A stretch of DNA of 64,000 nt from ZC4RG20 sp963702105 (lineage in GTDB: Bacteria > Pseudomonadota > Gammaproteobacteria > Steroidobacterales > Rariloculaceae), in assembly GCA_963702105.1 (NCBI GenBank), contig OY969712.1:4526001-4590000 (forward strand). The letters run 5' to 3'. Each line of letters opens with the position of its first letter. The first letter of the stretch is position 1. The translations under genes were made by a program, and so were the position numbers. The notes below the pieces were generated by a model. It made no database searches and was not told where the DNA came from. It saw nothing but the letters and a program-made list of their open reading frames with translations. This document shows, piece after piece, positions 9,060 to 17,978 of the stretch.

Positions 9060-9060
9060 T
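9052..9060 (+). promoter_or_regulatory. Candidate extended -10 promoter for fis
   Basis: TGCTATGAT is an extended -10 match (TGnTATnnT) inside the last codons and stop of the DUF3426 gene, about 180 bp upstream of fis. It is followed by a C-rich discriminator (CTGCCCCCCG), a feature of stringently controlled fis promoters in enteric bacteria. No good -35 is present. The 9061-9241 leader also holds a CCGGC/GCCGG hairpin near 9122-9138. Confidence 0.45.
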
Positions 9061-9241
9061 CTGCCCCCCGTTGTCGGTGCTTCATCTGCTCTTTCCGGGG
9101 TCAGCGTCGTGAGCATTAGTCCGGCCTTTCGCGCCGGGCCGGTGCTGCTTTCACAGGGGGGCCAACCAAGTCGGCATCTACGTCCGGCTTGATCGAAGCC
9201 GACGCACTCCGAGAGCAGTCCACGTTCCAGGGGAGGACGTC

Positions 9242-9571
9242 GTGAATTCAACATCGAGCAAAAAGCGGACCACGAAGAAGAAGACAAAGAAGAGTCCGCC
9301 GCCGAGCGCAACGAAGACGATCAGGGTCAGCGAACGTATGCAGCCGCTGAGCAAGCTGACGGACGAAGCGTTGCGTTGCTACTTCGCGACGCTGAACGGA
9401 CACAAGCCGGGCGACCTGTACCAGCTGGTCATCGGCGAAGTCGAGAAACCGCTGTTCAAGGCCGTGCTGAGCTACACGAAGGGCAACCAGAGCCGCGCCG
9501 CGGAGATCCTCGGCATCAATCGGGGCACGCTGCGCAAGAAGCTCAAGAATTACGATCTCACGGGCGACTGA
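9242..9571 (+). CDS. fis: Nucleoid-associated DNA-binding protein Fis
   Basis: Fis bends DNA and regulates rRNA and many other promoters. After a Lys/Ser/Thr-rich leader (about residues 1-30), the protein shows the Fis core with LYQLVIGEVEKPLF and the helix-turn-helix TKGNQSRAAEILGINRGTLRKKLKNYDL. The GTG start at 9242 has a good GGGGAGG site upstream; ATG at 9338 would give a length nearer E. coli Fis (98 residues) but lacks the same site. purH starts five bases after the stop. Confidence 0.94.
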   Translation: MNSTSSKKRTTKKKTKKSPPPSATKTIRVSERMQPLSKLTDEALRCYFATLNGHKPGDLYQLVIGEVEKPLFKAVLSYTKGNQSRAAEILGINRGTLRKKLKNYDLTGD

Positions 9572-9575
9572 GGAG

Positions 9576-11162
9576 ATGACCGAGAAGCGACGCGCGCTGA
9601 TCAGCGTCTCCGACAAACGAGGCGTCGTCGCATTCGCCGAGTCGCTCGCAAAGCTCTCGTTCGAGATCGTGTCTACCGGGGGCACCGCTGCGGCGCTCCG
9701 CAAGGCCGGCATTGCCGTCGTCGAGGTCGCGGACGCGACGGGCTTTCCCGAGATCATGGACGGCCGCGTCAAGACGCTGCACCCGAAGATTCACGGCGGA
9801 CTGCTCGCACGCCCGGGGATCGACGATTCGGCGCTCGCGGCCCACGGCATCGAGCGTTTCAACGTCCTCGCGGTGAACCTCTACCCGTTCGAACGCGTCG
9901 TCGCGCAACCCGATACGAGCTTCGCGGAGGCCGTCGAGAACATCGACATCGGCGGCCCCGCCATGCTGCGCGCAGCGGCCAAGAACCACGGGAACGTCGC
10001 GGTCGTCGTCGACGCCGAGGACTACACGGCGGTCGCACGAGCCTTCGCGGCCGGCGGGCCGGCAGCCGAGCTGCGCCGGCGGCTGGCGGCCAAGGCATTC
10101 GCCCATACGGCACGCTACGATGCGCTGATCAGCCGTTACCTCGGGGAGCGCGCCGGCGCGGCCGGCGCGACCGGCGGCGCCAAGACGGGCGAGAACGCGC
10201 GAGGCTTTCCCGACGTGCTCGTGCTCGGTTGGGACAAGGCCTACGACCTGCGCTACGGCGAGAATCCCCATCAGCGCGCGGCGTTGTATCTCGACCGCGC
10301 CGGCCGAGGCAGCGTCGCGCACGGCGCCCTGCTCCAGGGCAAGGCGCTTTCGTACAACAATCTGCTCGACGCCGACGCCGCCGTCGGTTGCGTCGGGGCG
10401 TTTGCGGCGCCGGCCTGTGTCATCGTCAAGCACATGAACCCGTGCGGCGCAGCGGTTGCGGCGGATGCCCGCCAGGCCTACGAGGCCGCCTATGCGGCCG
10501 ACCCGACGTCGGCTTTCGGCGGCATCATCGCGTTCAACCGCCCGCTCGCCCGCGCGACGGCCGAAGCGATCGCCGCAAGGCCTCTCGCGGACGTCGTCGC
10601 AGCGCCCGCCGTCGAGACCGGTGCGCGCGAAGCGTTCGCTTCGAAGCCCAACCTGCGCGTCATCGAGACCGGCGCCGCGGCGCCCGAGACCGGCACGCTC
10701 GAGCTGCGCTCGATCGCGGGGGGCGTCGTCGTGCAGGAGCGGGACCGCGGGACGATCCCGAGCCGCGGCGAGCTGCGTACCGTGACGCGGCGCGCGCCGA
10801 GCGAGGACGAGCTTGCCGATCTAGGCTTCGCGTGGACGGTCGTCAAGCACGTGAAATCGAACGCCATCGTCTACGCGCTGGGCGGCCGGACGCTGGGCAT
10901 CGGCGCCGGGCAGACGAGCCGCGTCATGAGCGCGCGCATAGCGGGGCTCAAGGCCGCGGAGCAGAATTTGCCGCTCGCCGGCGCGGTCATGGCGTCGGAC
11001 GCGTTCATTCCGTTCCGCGACGGCCTCAACGTCGCGGCCGAGCTCGGGATTCGTGCCGTCATTCAGCCCGGGGGCTCGGTGCGCGACAAAGAGGTCATCG
11101 AGGCGGCCGACGAGCACGGCATCGCCATGGTGTTCACCGGCATGCGCCATTTCCGACACTGA
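9576..11162 (+). CDS. purH: Bifunctional AICAR transformylase/IMP cyclohydrolase
   Basis: Catalyses the last two steps of IMP synthesis: formylation of AICAR, then ring closure. The 528 residues start with the cyclohydrolase domain (ALISVSDKRGVVAFAESL, IVSTGGTAAALR, GRVKTLHPKIHGGLL), then the transformylase domain (DLRYGENPHQRAALY, VIVKHMNPCGAAVA, catalytic KHVKSNAIVYA). The C-terminus FTGMRHFRH is typical. It forms a purine unit with purD 10 bases downstream. Confidence 0.98.
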   Translation: MTEKRRALISVSDKRGVVAFAESLAKLSFEIVSTGGTAAALRKAGIAVVEVADATGFPEIMDGRVKTLHPKIHGGLLARPGIDDSALAAHGIERFNVLAVNLYPFERVVAQPDTSFAEAVENIDIGGPAMLRAAAKNHGNVAVVVDAEDYTAVARAFAAGGPAAELRRRLAAKAFAHTARYDALISRYLGERAGAAGATGGAKTGENARGFPDVLVLGWDKAYDLRYGENPHQRAALYLDRAGRGSVAHGALLQGKALSYNNLLDADAAVGCVGAFAAPACVIVKHMNPCGAAVAADARQAYEAAYAADPTSAFGGIIAFNRPLARATAEAIAARPLADVVAAPAVETGAREAFASKPNLRVIETGAAAPETGTLELRSIAGGVVVQERDRGTIPSRGELRTVTRRAPSEDELADLGFAWTVVKHVKSNAIVYALGGRTLGIGAGQTSRVMSARIAGLKAAEQNLPLAGAVMASDAFIPFRDGLNVAAELGIRAVIQPGGSVRDKEVIEAADEHGIAMVFTGMRHFRH

Positions 11163-11172
11163 TCTTCACGCC

Positions 11173-12464
11173 ATGAAAATCCTCGTCATCGGCGGCGGCG
11201 GTCGCGAGCATGCAATCGCGTGGAAGGCCGCGGCCTCCGCGCTCGTCCACGAAGTGCTCGTCGCGCCGGGCAACGCGGGCACCGCGGCCGAGCCTCGCAT
11301 GCGCAACGTGGACGTTTCGGCAACGGATTGCGAGGCGCTTGTCGCGCTCGCGCAGCGCGAGCGCGTCGACCTCACGATCGTCGGCCCCGAGCAGCCCCTG
11401 ACGGAGGGGATCGTCGACGAGTTCGTATCGGCGGGCCTCAAGTGCTTCGGCCCCACGCAGGACGCCGCTCGGCTCGAAGGCTCCAAGGCCTTCGCGAAGG
11501 ATTTCATGACTCGGCACGCAATCCCGACGGCCGAGCACCGCACGTTCGAGGAACTGCCGGCCGCGCTCGCGTATGTGCGCTCGCGGCCCTCGCCGGTCGT
11601 CGTCAAAGCCGACGGTCTCGCCGCGGGTAAGGGAGTCGTCGTCGCGCAGACGCTCGCGGAGGCCGAGCGGGCGCTCGAGAACATGCTCGAGAGCCGCGCC
11701 CACGGCGGCGCGAGCGGCCGCGTCGTGGTAGAGGATTTCCTGGCCGGGGAGGAGGCGAGCTTCATCGCGCTCGTTGACGGCACACGCATCGTGCCGCTCG
11801 CGAGCTCCCAGGACCACAAGACGCGCGACGACGGCGACCGGGGCCCGAATACGGGCGGCATGGGGGCCTACTCGCCGGCTCCCGTCGTCACGGCCGAGGT
11901 GCACTCGCGCATCATGGAACGCATCATGCTGCCCGCCGCGCGCGGCCTCGCGGCCGAAGGCATCCACTATCGCGGGTTCCTTTACGCCGGCGTCATGATC
12001 GACGCTGCAGGCAACCCGCGTCTGCTCGAGTTCAACTGCCGACTCGGCGACCCCGAGACGCAGCCCATCCTGTTCCGCCTGCGCAGCGACCTCGTGGGCC
12101 TCATACTCGAGGCATTCGAGGGCCGGCTCGGCGAATCGGAGCCCGAGTGGGACGCCCGCGCCGCCGTCGGCGTCGTCATGGCGAGCGCGGGTTATCCCGG
12201 CAGCTACGAGAAGGGCCTGCCGATCACGGGCCTCGACCTCGTCCGAGGCTCGGACGTCAAGATATTCCACGCGGGCACGCGGCGCCGGGACGGCGCCGTC
12301 GTCAACGACGGCGGCCGAGTGCTCTGTGCCGTCGCACTCGGCACGACCGTCGCGCAGGCACGCTCACGCGCCTACGAGGCCGTAGACAAGATTCGCTGGC
12401 CGGGCGCGTTCTGGCGAAAGGATATCGGTTATCGCGCGGTGCGCAGGGAACAGGAAGCTCGGCG

Positions 12465-12468
<4 letters not shown>
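11173..12468 (+). CDS. purD: Phosphoribosylamine-glycine ligase
   Basis: ATP-grasp enzyme of the second step of purine synthesis, joining glycine to phosphoribosylamine. ATG at 11173 gives 431 residues beginning MKILVIGGGGREHAIAWK, the family N-terminus; longer readings run into purH and have no similarity. Motifs include VVVKADGLAAGKGVVVA, RDDGDRGPNTGGMGAYSPAP and LEFNCRLGDPETQ. Its stop overlaps the stop of the convergent rho gene, leaving no space for a terminator between them. Confidence 0.97.
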
Positions 12469-13721
<1,253 letters not shown>

Positions 13722-13953
13722 CGCGTTCTTGGTGAGCTCGAACTCGGCGGCGGGGATCACGTCAAGTTCCTCATCGTCCGGGAATTCCTCTCGAACCATC
13801 TTCTTCCGCCGGGAAGACCGCTTCCCATTGCCCTCGCGCGGCTGCTGCTGCCTCGAGCCATTCTTGACCCGGGCGCGTGCTGAATTGCCCAAATAACCCC
13901 TCACGAATTTCTTTCCAAAAGTTTGGTTGCTAATCCTGATCCGGCAATGCCGG

Positions 13954-14310
13954 CTACTTGGCCATATTGGCGTCCAGGTTCTTGCCCAGGTTGGCGTTAA
14001 GGAACGCCTCGAGCTGGGCCTTCGATGCCGCTCCGACCTGCTGCGCGGCCACCGTGCCATTGCGGAACAACAGCAAAGTCGGAATGCCGCGAATGTTGTA
14101 CTTCGGCGGCGTTTGCGGGTTCTCGTCGATATTGATCTTTACGATGCGGACCTTGTCCTCGTACTCGTCCGCGAGCGCATCGAGGATCGGTGCGATCATC
14201 TTGCAAGGACCGCACCACTCTGCCCAAAAGTCGAGCAAGACGGGCTTGTCGGCCTTGATTACGTCCTGTTCGAAAGTGGCGTCGGTGGTATGGGTAATAC
14301 GATCTGTCAC
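13954..14310 (-). CDS. trxA: Thioredoxin
   Basis: Cytosolic dithiol reductant for ribonucleotide reductase, PAPS reductase and DsbD. The 118-residue protein has the classical active site DFWAEWCGPCKMIAP, then the buried-helix segment ALADEY, the cis-proline loop GIPTLLLFRNG and the C-terminal helix. The start is GTG at 14310 with GAGGATC upstream. trxA directly upstream of rho and divergent from rhlB is the common gammaproteobacterial order. The C-terminal NLGKNLDANMAK is about ten residues longer than in E. coli. Confidence 0.96.
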   Translation of the reverse strand: MTDRITHTTDATFEQDVIKADKPVLLDFWAEWCGPCKMIAPILDALADEYEDKVRIVKINIDENPQTPPKYNIRGIPTLLLFRNGTVAAQQVGAASKAQLEAFLNANLGKNLDANMAK

Positions 14311-14424
14311 GTCGAGATCCTCAAGTCTTAGATCCTAACGTCCCTGGGTCTCCCGAGCCCGGGGCGCATGAAAACGGACATTGCTGCAGTCGGACTCCGA
14401 ACCAAAAAGCCCAAAAGCGGTCCA

Positions 14425-14440
14425 TTTAGGCGAACCTAAA
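14425..14440. repeat. Short palindrome in the trxA-rhlB divergent region
   Basis: TTTAGG-CGAA-CCTAAA is a perfect 6-bp inverted repeat roughly midway in the 245-bp divergent intergenic region. It is A/T-rich relative to its surroundings. It could be an operator or an RNA hairpin in a leader; nothing in the sequence decides. GATAAT at 14515-14520 may serve rhlB as a -10 but has no clear -35. Confidence 0.35.
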
Positions 14441-14555
14441 GTGACGCAGCTCGGCCCGTGAGGCACAATACCGCAGCTGGTCGCTTATCGTTAGAGGCTC
14501 GCGGGAGTACTGCGGATAATCTAGGGAAAGCGAGAGTCCTCGCCAATGCCTTATT

Positions 14556-15905
14556 GTGAACCGGTGGGAAGAGAATTTGCAAGCTTTAGAGACGCGTACT
14601 GAGCACCCTTCTGCGGGTCAACATCTTACCGATCTTGGCTTTTCCGAGCTTCATCTATCCCCTGAACTTCAGCGGGGGATCGAGGAAGCCGGTTTTACAT
14701 ACTGCACTCCGATCCAATCGAGCACGCTTCCGATCGCCCTCGAGGGCCGGGACGTGGCGGGTCAAGCGCAGACCGGAACCGGTAAGACCGCAGCCTACCT
14801 CATCGCACTTTATCATTATCTCGAGACGCATCCGGCGCTCGAATCTTCGCAGTCCGACCCGCGGGCGCTGATCCTCGCACCGACGCGCGAGCTCGCCGTG
14901 CAGATCCACAAGGACGCCGAGCTGCTCGGCAAGCACCTGCCCTTCAAGCTGGGACTCGCTTTCGGCGGCACGGACTACGAGAAGCAGAAGCGTCACCTCG
15001 CCGCCGGCGTGGACGTTTTGATCGGCACGCCCGGCCGCGTCATCGATTTCCTGAAGCAGCGCGTCTACTCCTTCCGCCGCGTGCAGGTCGCCGTGCTCGA
15101 CGAAGCCGACCGTATGTTTGACCTCGGATTCATCAAAGATATCCGTTTCGTGCTGCGGCGTTTGCCCGAGCGCGGCAAGCGGCTCAACCTGCTGTTCTCC
15201 GCGACGCTGTCGTATCGGGTCATGGAGCTCGCCTACGAGCACATGAACGATCCCGAGCTGATTCGCATCAATCCGGACAAGCTCGTCGTCGACCGCGTCC
15301 GCCAGGAGATCTATTTCCCGGCCAACGAGGAAAAGCTGCCGCTGCTCATCACGCTGCTCAAGCGAATGAACGCGACGCGCACGATGGTCTTCGTGAACAC
15401 GCGCCGCGAGGCCGACCGCGTCCGCGACCGACTCGTGCGCAACGGCATCGAGGCCGCGGCGCTCTCGGGCGACGTGCCGCAGCGCAAGCGCCTCAAAATG
15501 CTCAAGGACTTCCAGGCCGGCGAGCTGCCCGTGCTCATCGCGACGGACGTGGCCTCGCGCGGCCTGCACGTGCCCGACGTGAGCCACGTCTTCAATTACG
15601 ACCTGCCGCAGGACGCGGAGGACTACGTCCACCGCGTCGGCCGCACTGCGCGTGCGGGCGCCTCGGGCGAGGCCATCAGCTTCGGCTGTGAGGACTACGT
15701 GACCTCGCTGCCCGATATCGAGGAATACATCGGCCGCAAGATCCCGGTCGCCACATTCGAGCACGACGAGCTCGAGAAGCTCGCGAGCGGCGGCCACGGC
15801 GCGCACAAGCCTCGCGAGCGCAGCGGCGGCGGCGAGCATTCCGGCGACTCGGGCCGCCCCAAGCGCAAACGCTCCGGGCGTCCGCGCAGCCGGGGCCGCT
15901 CGTAA
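14556..15905 (+). CDS. rhlB: DEAD-box ATP-dependent RNA helicase RhlB
   Basis: RNA helicase that unwinds structured mRNA for the RNase E degradosome. The 449 residues carry all DEAD-box motifs: Q motif (FTYCTPIQ), I (AQTGTGKT), Ia (PTRELAVQ), II (DEAD), III (SAT), IV (MVFVNT), V (ATDVASRGLH) and VI (HRVGRTARAG). The regions GLAFGGTDYEKQK and MFDLGFIKDIRF are RhlB-like, as is the divergent position next to trxA-rho. The first 24 residues from GTG 14556 are an extra segment relative to E. coli RhlB. The C-terminus is Gly/Arg-rich, as expected for RNA contacts. Confidence 0.93.
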   Translation: MNRWEENLQALETRTEHPSAGQHLTDLGFSELHLSPELQRGIEEAGFTYCTPIQSSTLPIALEGRDVAGQAQTGTGKTAAYLIALYHYLETHPALESSQSDPRALILAPTRELAVQIHKDAELLGKHLPFKLGLAFGGTDYEKQKRHLAAGVDVLIGTPGRVIDFLKQRVYSFRRVQVAVLDEADRMFDLGFIKDIRFVLRRLPERGKRLNLLFSATLSYRVMELAYEHMNDPELIRINPDKLVVDRVRQEIYFPANEEKLPLLITLLKRMNATRTMVFVNTRREADRVRDRLVRNGIEAAALSGDVPQRKRLKMLKDFQAGELPVLIATDVASRGLHVPDVSHVFNYDLPQDAEDYVHRVGRTARAGASGEAISFGCEDYVTSLPDIEEYIGRKIPVATFEHDELEKLASGGHGAHKPRERSGGGEHSGDSGRPKRKRSGRPRSRGRS

Positions 15906-15921
15906 CCTCCTGCCGCTGGAA

Positions 15922-15942
15922 GCGTCCGCAGCGAGCGGACGC
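15922..15942. terminator. Stem-loop after rhlB
   Basis: GCGTCCGC-AGCGA-GCGGACGC is a perfect 8-bp GC stem beginning 17 bases after the rhlB stop. No T-run follows, so it is terminator-like or a 3' mRNA stabiliser rather than a standard intrinsic terminator. Confidence 0.4.
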
Positions 15943-16004
15943 GTGCGAAGCCCGCGCGATTGCCGCTGTTTGCGCGAACGATGTCGCCGTGCGGTTTCAG
16001 CGTG

Positions 16005-16177
16005 ATTCATGAACGGGGCCGACGCCGCAGAGGAGGCTCGTGCAGACGGGCGCTTTCGGGGCCGTGCGCGCCAGGGATGGCGCGCCCGGAGGCTCCAGGG
16101 ACGGATTCACGCCGTCCCCGAAAGCGCCCGTCTGCGCGAGCCTCCGCCAACCGCCAGGCTCGAACCCGTTCATGAAT
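16005..16177. repeat. Large palindromic repeat element, copy 1
   Basis: A 173-bp element in the convergent gap between rhlB and yrfG. Perfect 13-bp ends (ATTCATGAACGGG at 16005-16017 with its complement at 16165-16177) enclose 30-nt arms (16032-16061 with 16116-16145) that pair with a single G-T wobble. Inside is GCGCGCC-AGGGAT-GGCGCGC (16066-16085) and an alternative GGGACGG/CCGTCCC hairpin (16098-16118). The central 114 bp match copy 2 at 37606-37719 at 106 positions. One difference is compensatory (16048 G with 16129 C here; A with T in copy 2). No coding capacity or target-site duplication was seen. Confidence 0.9.
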
Positions 16178-16244
16178 CATGCGGCCGACGGCCGACGCAA
16201 ATCATGCGGCCGGCGGCCCACGCAGGCGGCCGACGGCCGACGCA
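16177..16244. repeat. Degenerate 24-bp tandem repeat
   Basis: A unit beginning ATCATGCGGCCGACGGCC occurs at 16178-16200, again with changes at 16201-16224, and partially at 16225-16244 (GGCGGCCGACGGCCGACGCA). It lies between the palindromic element and the yrfG stop, in otherwise empty sequence. Confidence 0.6.
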
Positions 16245-16251
16245 AGCTCGA

Positions 16252-16917
16252 CTACACGAGCTCCCCGACGCCCTCGACGCAAGCGAACGAGTCGATGACC
16301 CGCGCCGGCAGCCGCGAATCCGGCCGGCTCACGCCGACGAGATGGCCGACGCCGTGCCGCCGCGCCGCGGCGAGCACGGCCGAGCTGTCCTCGACGAGCA
16401 GCGTGCGCGCCCGATCGAACGGGCGCGCACGCTCGAAGCGCGTCCAGAAGTCCGCGCTTTCCTTCGCCGCCTCGAGATCGTGCGAGCAGAAGAAGCCGTC
16501 CACGTGCAGGTCGAGGCGCGTCTCGGCGCACTTGATCACCAGCGTCTCGGGATGGGCATTGGTCACGACGAGCACCGGCTTGCCGAGCGCGCGGAGTGCG
16601 GACAGGAAGCGCCGTGCTCCGGGTAGGTAGCTGATAAGATGCCGATGGCGCTGCTTTAGAGCGCGGATGTCGAGGCCGAGTTCCTGCGTCCAGTGCGTGA
16701 CCGAGTACCAGGCCAAGGTACCCGCGACGCGTTCGTACTCCGCCAGCACGCGGCGCCGCGCCTCCTCGGGCGCGAGCCCGGTGCGCGCGGCGTACTCGGC
16801 CGGCACGAGCTCGAGCCAGAAGAAGTTGTCGAAGGCGAGGTCGAGCAGCGTTCCGTCCATGTCGACGAGGACGGTGTCGATGTCTTGCCAGGGAATGGTG
16901 CTGCTTGCCGCCTGCAT
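16252..16917 (-). CDS. yrfG: HAD-family GMP/IMP nucleotidase YrfG-like
   Basis: A cytosolic haloacid-dehalogenase-type phosphatase; E. coli YrfG dephosphorylates purine nucleotides. ATG at 16917 gives 221 residues. The N-terminus closely tracks YrfG: IPWQDIDTVLVDMDGTLLDLAFDNFFW, with motif I DMDGT (Asp nucleophile and acid/base), motif II TNAHP, the motif III lysine in AAKES and motif IV LLVEDSSAVL. The upstream Ser-rich stretch in the same frame overlaps cysQ and is not believable. Only 28 bp separate it from divergent cysQ, its usual neighbour. Confidence 0.9.
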   Translation of the reverse strand: MQAASSTIPWQDIDTVLVDMDGTLLDLAFDNFFWLELVPAEYAARTGLAPEEARRRVLAEYERVAGTLAWYSVTHWTQELGLDIRALKQRHRHLISYLPGARRFLSALRALGKPVLVVTNAHPETLVIKCAETRLDLHVDGFFCSHDLEAAKESADFWTRFERARPFDRARTLLVEDSSAVLAAARRHGVGHLVGVSRPDSRLPARVIDSFACVEGVGELV

Positions 16918-16945
16918 GGCGGCCACATGATACAGGAGGCCTCGC

Positions 16946-17758
16946 ATGACGGACCGCGACGAACTCGAGCTGCTCGACGAGGTCCGCGCCATCGCGCGGG
17001 CCGCAGGCGCCGCAATCATGGGCGTCTACAGCCGCGACTTCGGTGTGGACCACAAGGAGGACCGCTCGCCGCTCACGGAGGCCGATCGCCTCAGCCACGC
17101 CCTCATCACGGAGCGCCTCGCCGCGCTCCGGCCGCAGCTCCCGATTCTTTCCGAGGAGGCGCCGCCCGAGCAGATCCGCGACCGGCGGGAATGGCGCCGC
17201 TACTGGCTCGTGGATCCGCTCGACGGGACGAAGGAATTCATCAAGCGCAACGGCGAATTCACGGTCAACATCGCGCTCATCGCTGACCACGCCCCCATCC
17301 TCGGCGCCGTGCTCGCGCCCGCGCTCGCGCGCGAGTACTTCGGCGGCACGGCACTCGGCGCCTGGCGCCGGGACGACGAGGCCGCACCCGTCGCGATCCG
17401 CGTGCGGCGCGAGCCCGCCGCCCCGCTGCGCGTCGTCGGCAGCCGCAGCCATCCGAGCCCGGAGCTCGCGGGCTACCTGGCCGGCCTCGGCGAGCACGAG
17501 ATGAAGCCGATGGGCAGCTCGCTGAAGATCTGTCTAGTCGCCGAGGGCGATGCCGACGTCTATCCGCGCCTGGGCCCCACATCGGAGTGGGACACGGCCG
17601 CGGCCCAGGCTGTTCTCGAAGGGGCCGGAGGATGTATGATCGATACCGTCGGCCAACCGCTCCGGTACAACTGCAGGGAGCAACTTCTCAACCCGCACTT
17701 CCTGGCCGTTGGTGATCGGACGCGCGACTGGCTGGCGCCGTTTCGGGACCGCCAGTAG
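16946..17758 (+). CDS. cysQ: 3'(2'),5'-bisphosphate nucleotidase CysQ
   Basis: Removes the 3'-phosphate from PAP formed during sulfate assimilation. The 270 residues show the inositol-monophosphatase fold: KEDRSPLTEADRLSH, ILSEEAP, the metal-binding WLVDPLDGTKEF and C-terminal TSEWDTAAAQAVLEGAGG. GGAGG lies seven bases before ATG 16946. The start is only 28 bp from divergent yrfG, so promoters must overlap. A YdcH-like gene follows after six bases. Confidence 0.94.
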   Translation: MTDRDELELLDEVRAIARAAGAAIMGVYSRDFGVDHKEDRSPLTEADRLSHALITERLAALRPQLPILSEEAPPEQIRDRREWRRYWLVDPLDGTKEFIKRNGEFTVNIALIADHAPILGAVLAPALAREYFGGTALGAWRRDDEAAPVAIRVRREPAAPLRVVGSRSHPSPELAGYLAGLGEHEMKPMGSSLKICLVAEGDADVYPRLGPTSEWDTAAAQAVLEGAGGCMIDTVGQPLRYNCREQLLNPHFLAVGDRTRDWLAPFRDRQ

Positions 17759-17764
17759 AGAATC

Positions 17765-17968
17765 ATGCTTACTGAAGCAGTGCGAAGCGTTGATCGAATC
17801 AGGCAGCTGCGTTTAGAGCACCGGGATCTGGACGACGTAATAGCTCGGCTCGCGGTCGACCCACAAGTCGATCCCATCGTGGTCCGTCGATTGAAGAAGC
17901 GAAAGCTTCTTCTCAAGGACATGATCGCCCAGCTCGAGAGCGTCCGGTCACACGACCTGAACGCATAG
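17765..17968 (+). CDS. YdcH/DUF465 family small protein
   Basis: A 67-residue, highly charged, helical protein of the DUF465 (YdcH) family: paired helices around RIRQLRLEHRDLDDVIARL and RLKKRKLLLKDMIAQLE, with the family's RLKKRKLLLKD signature. Function is not established. It starts seven bases after cysQ, so probable cotranscription. Confidence 0.85.
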   Translation: MLTEAVRSVDRIRQLRLEHRDLDDVIARLAVDPQVDPIVVRRLKKRKLLLKDMIAQLESVRSHDLNA

Positions 17969-17978
17969 GCAGCGAGCA

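Noticed and set aside
8994..9060. TTGACG at 8994 with TATGAT at 9055 as a standard fis promoter
   Set aside because: The hexamers are 55 bp apart, far beyond promoter spacing; only the extended -10 was kept.
14546..14602. ATG at 14546 as the rhlB start
   Set aside because: It is out of frame with the helicase and stops after 18 codons; GTG 14556 is in frame.
16177..16244. CRISPR-like array
   Set aside because: Units are adjacent with no unique spacers, and only about three degenerate copies are present.
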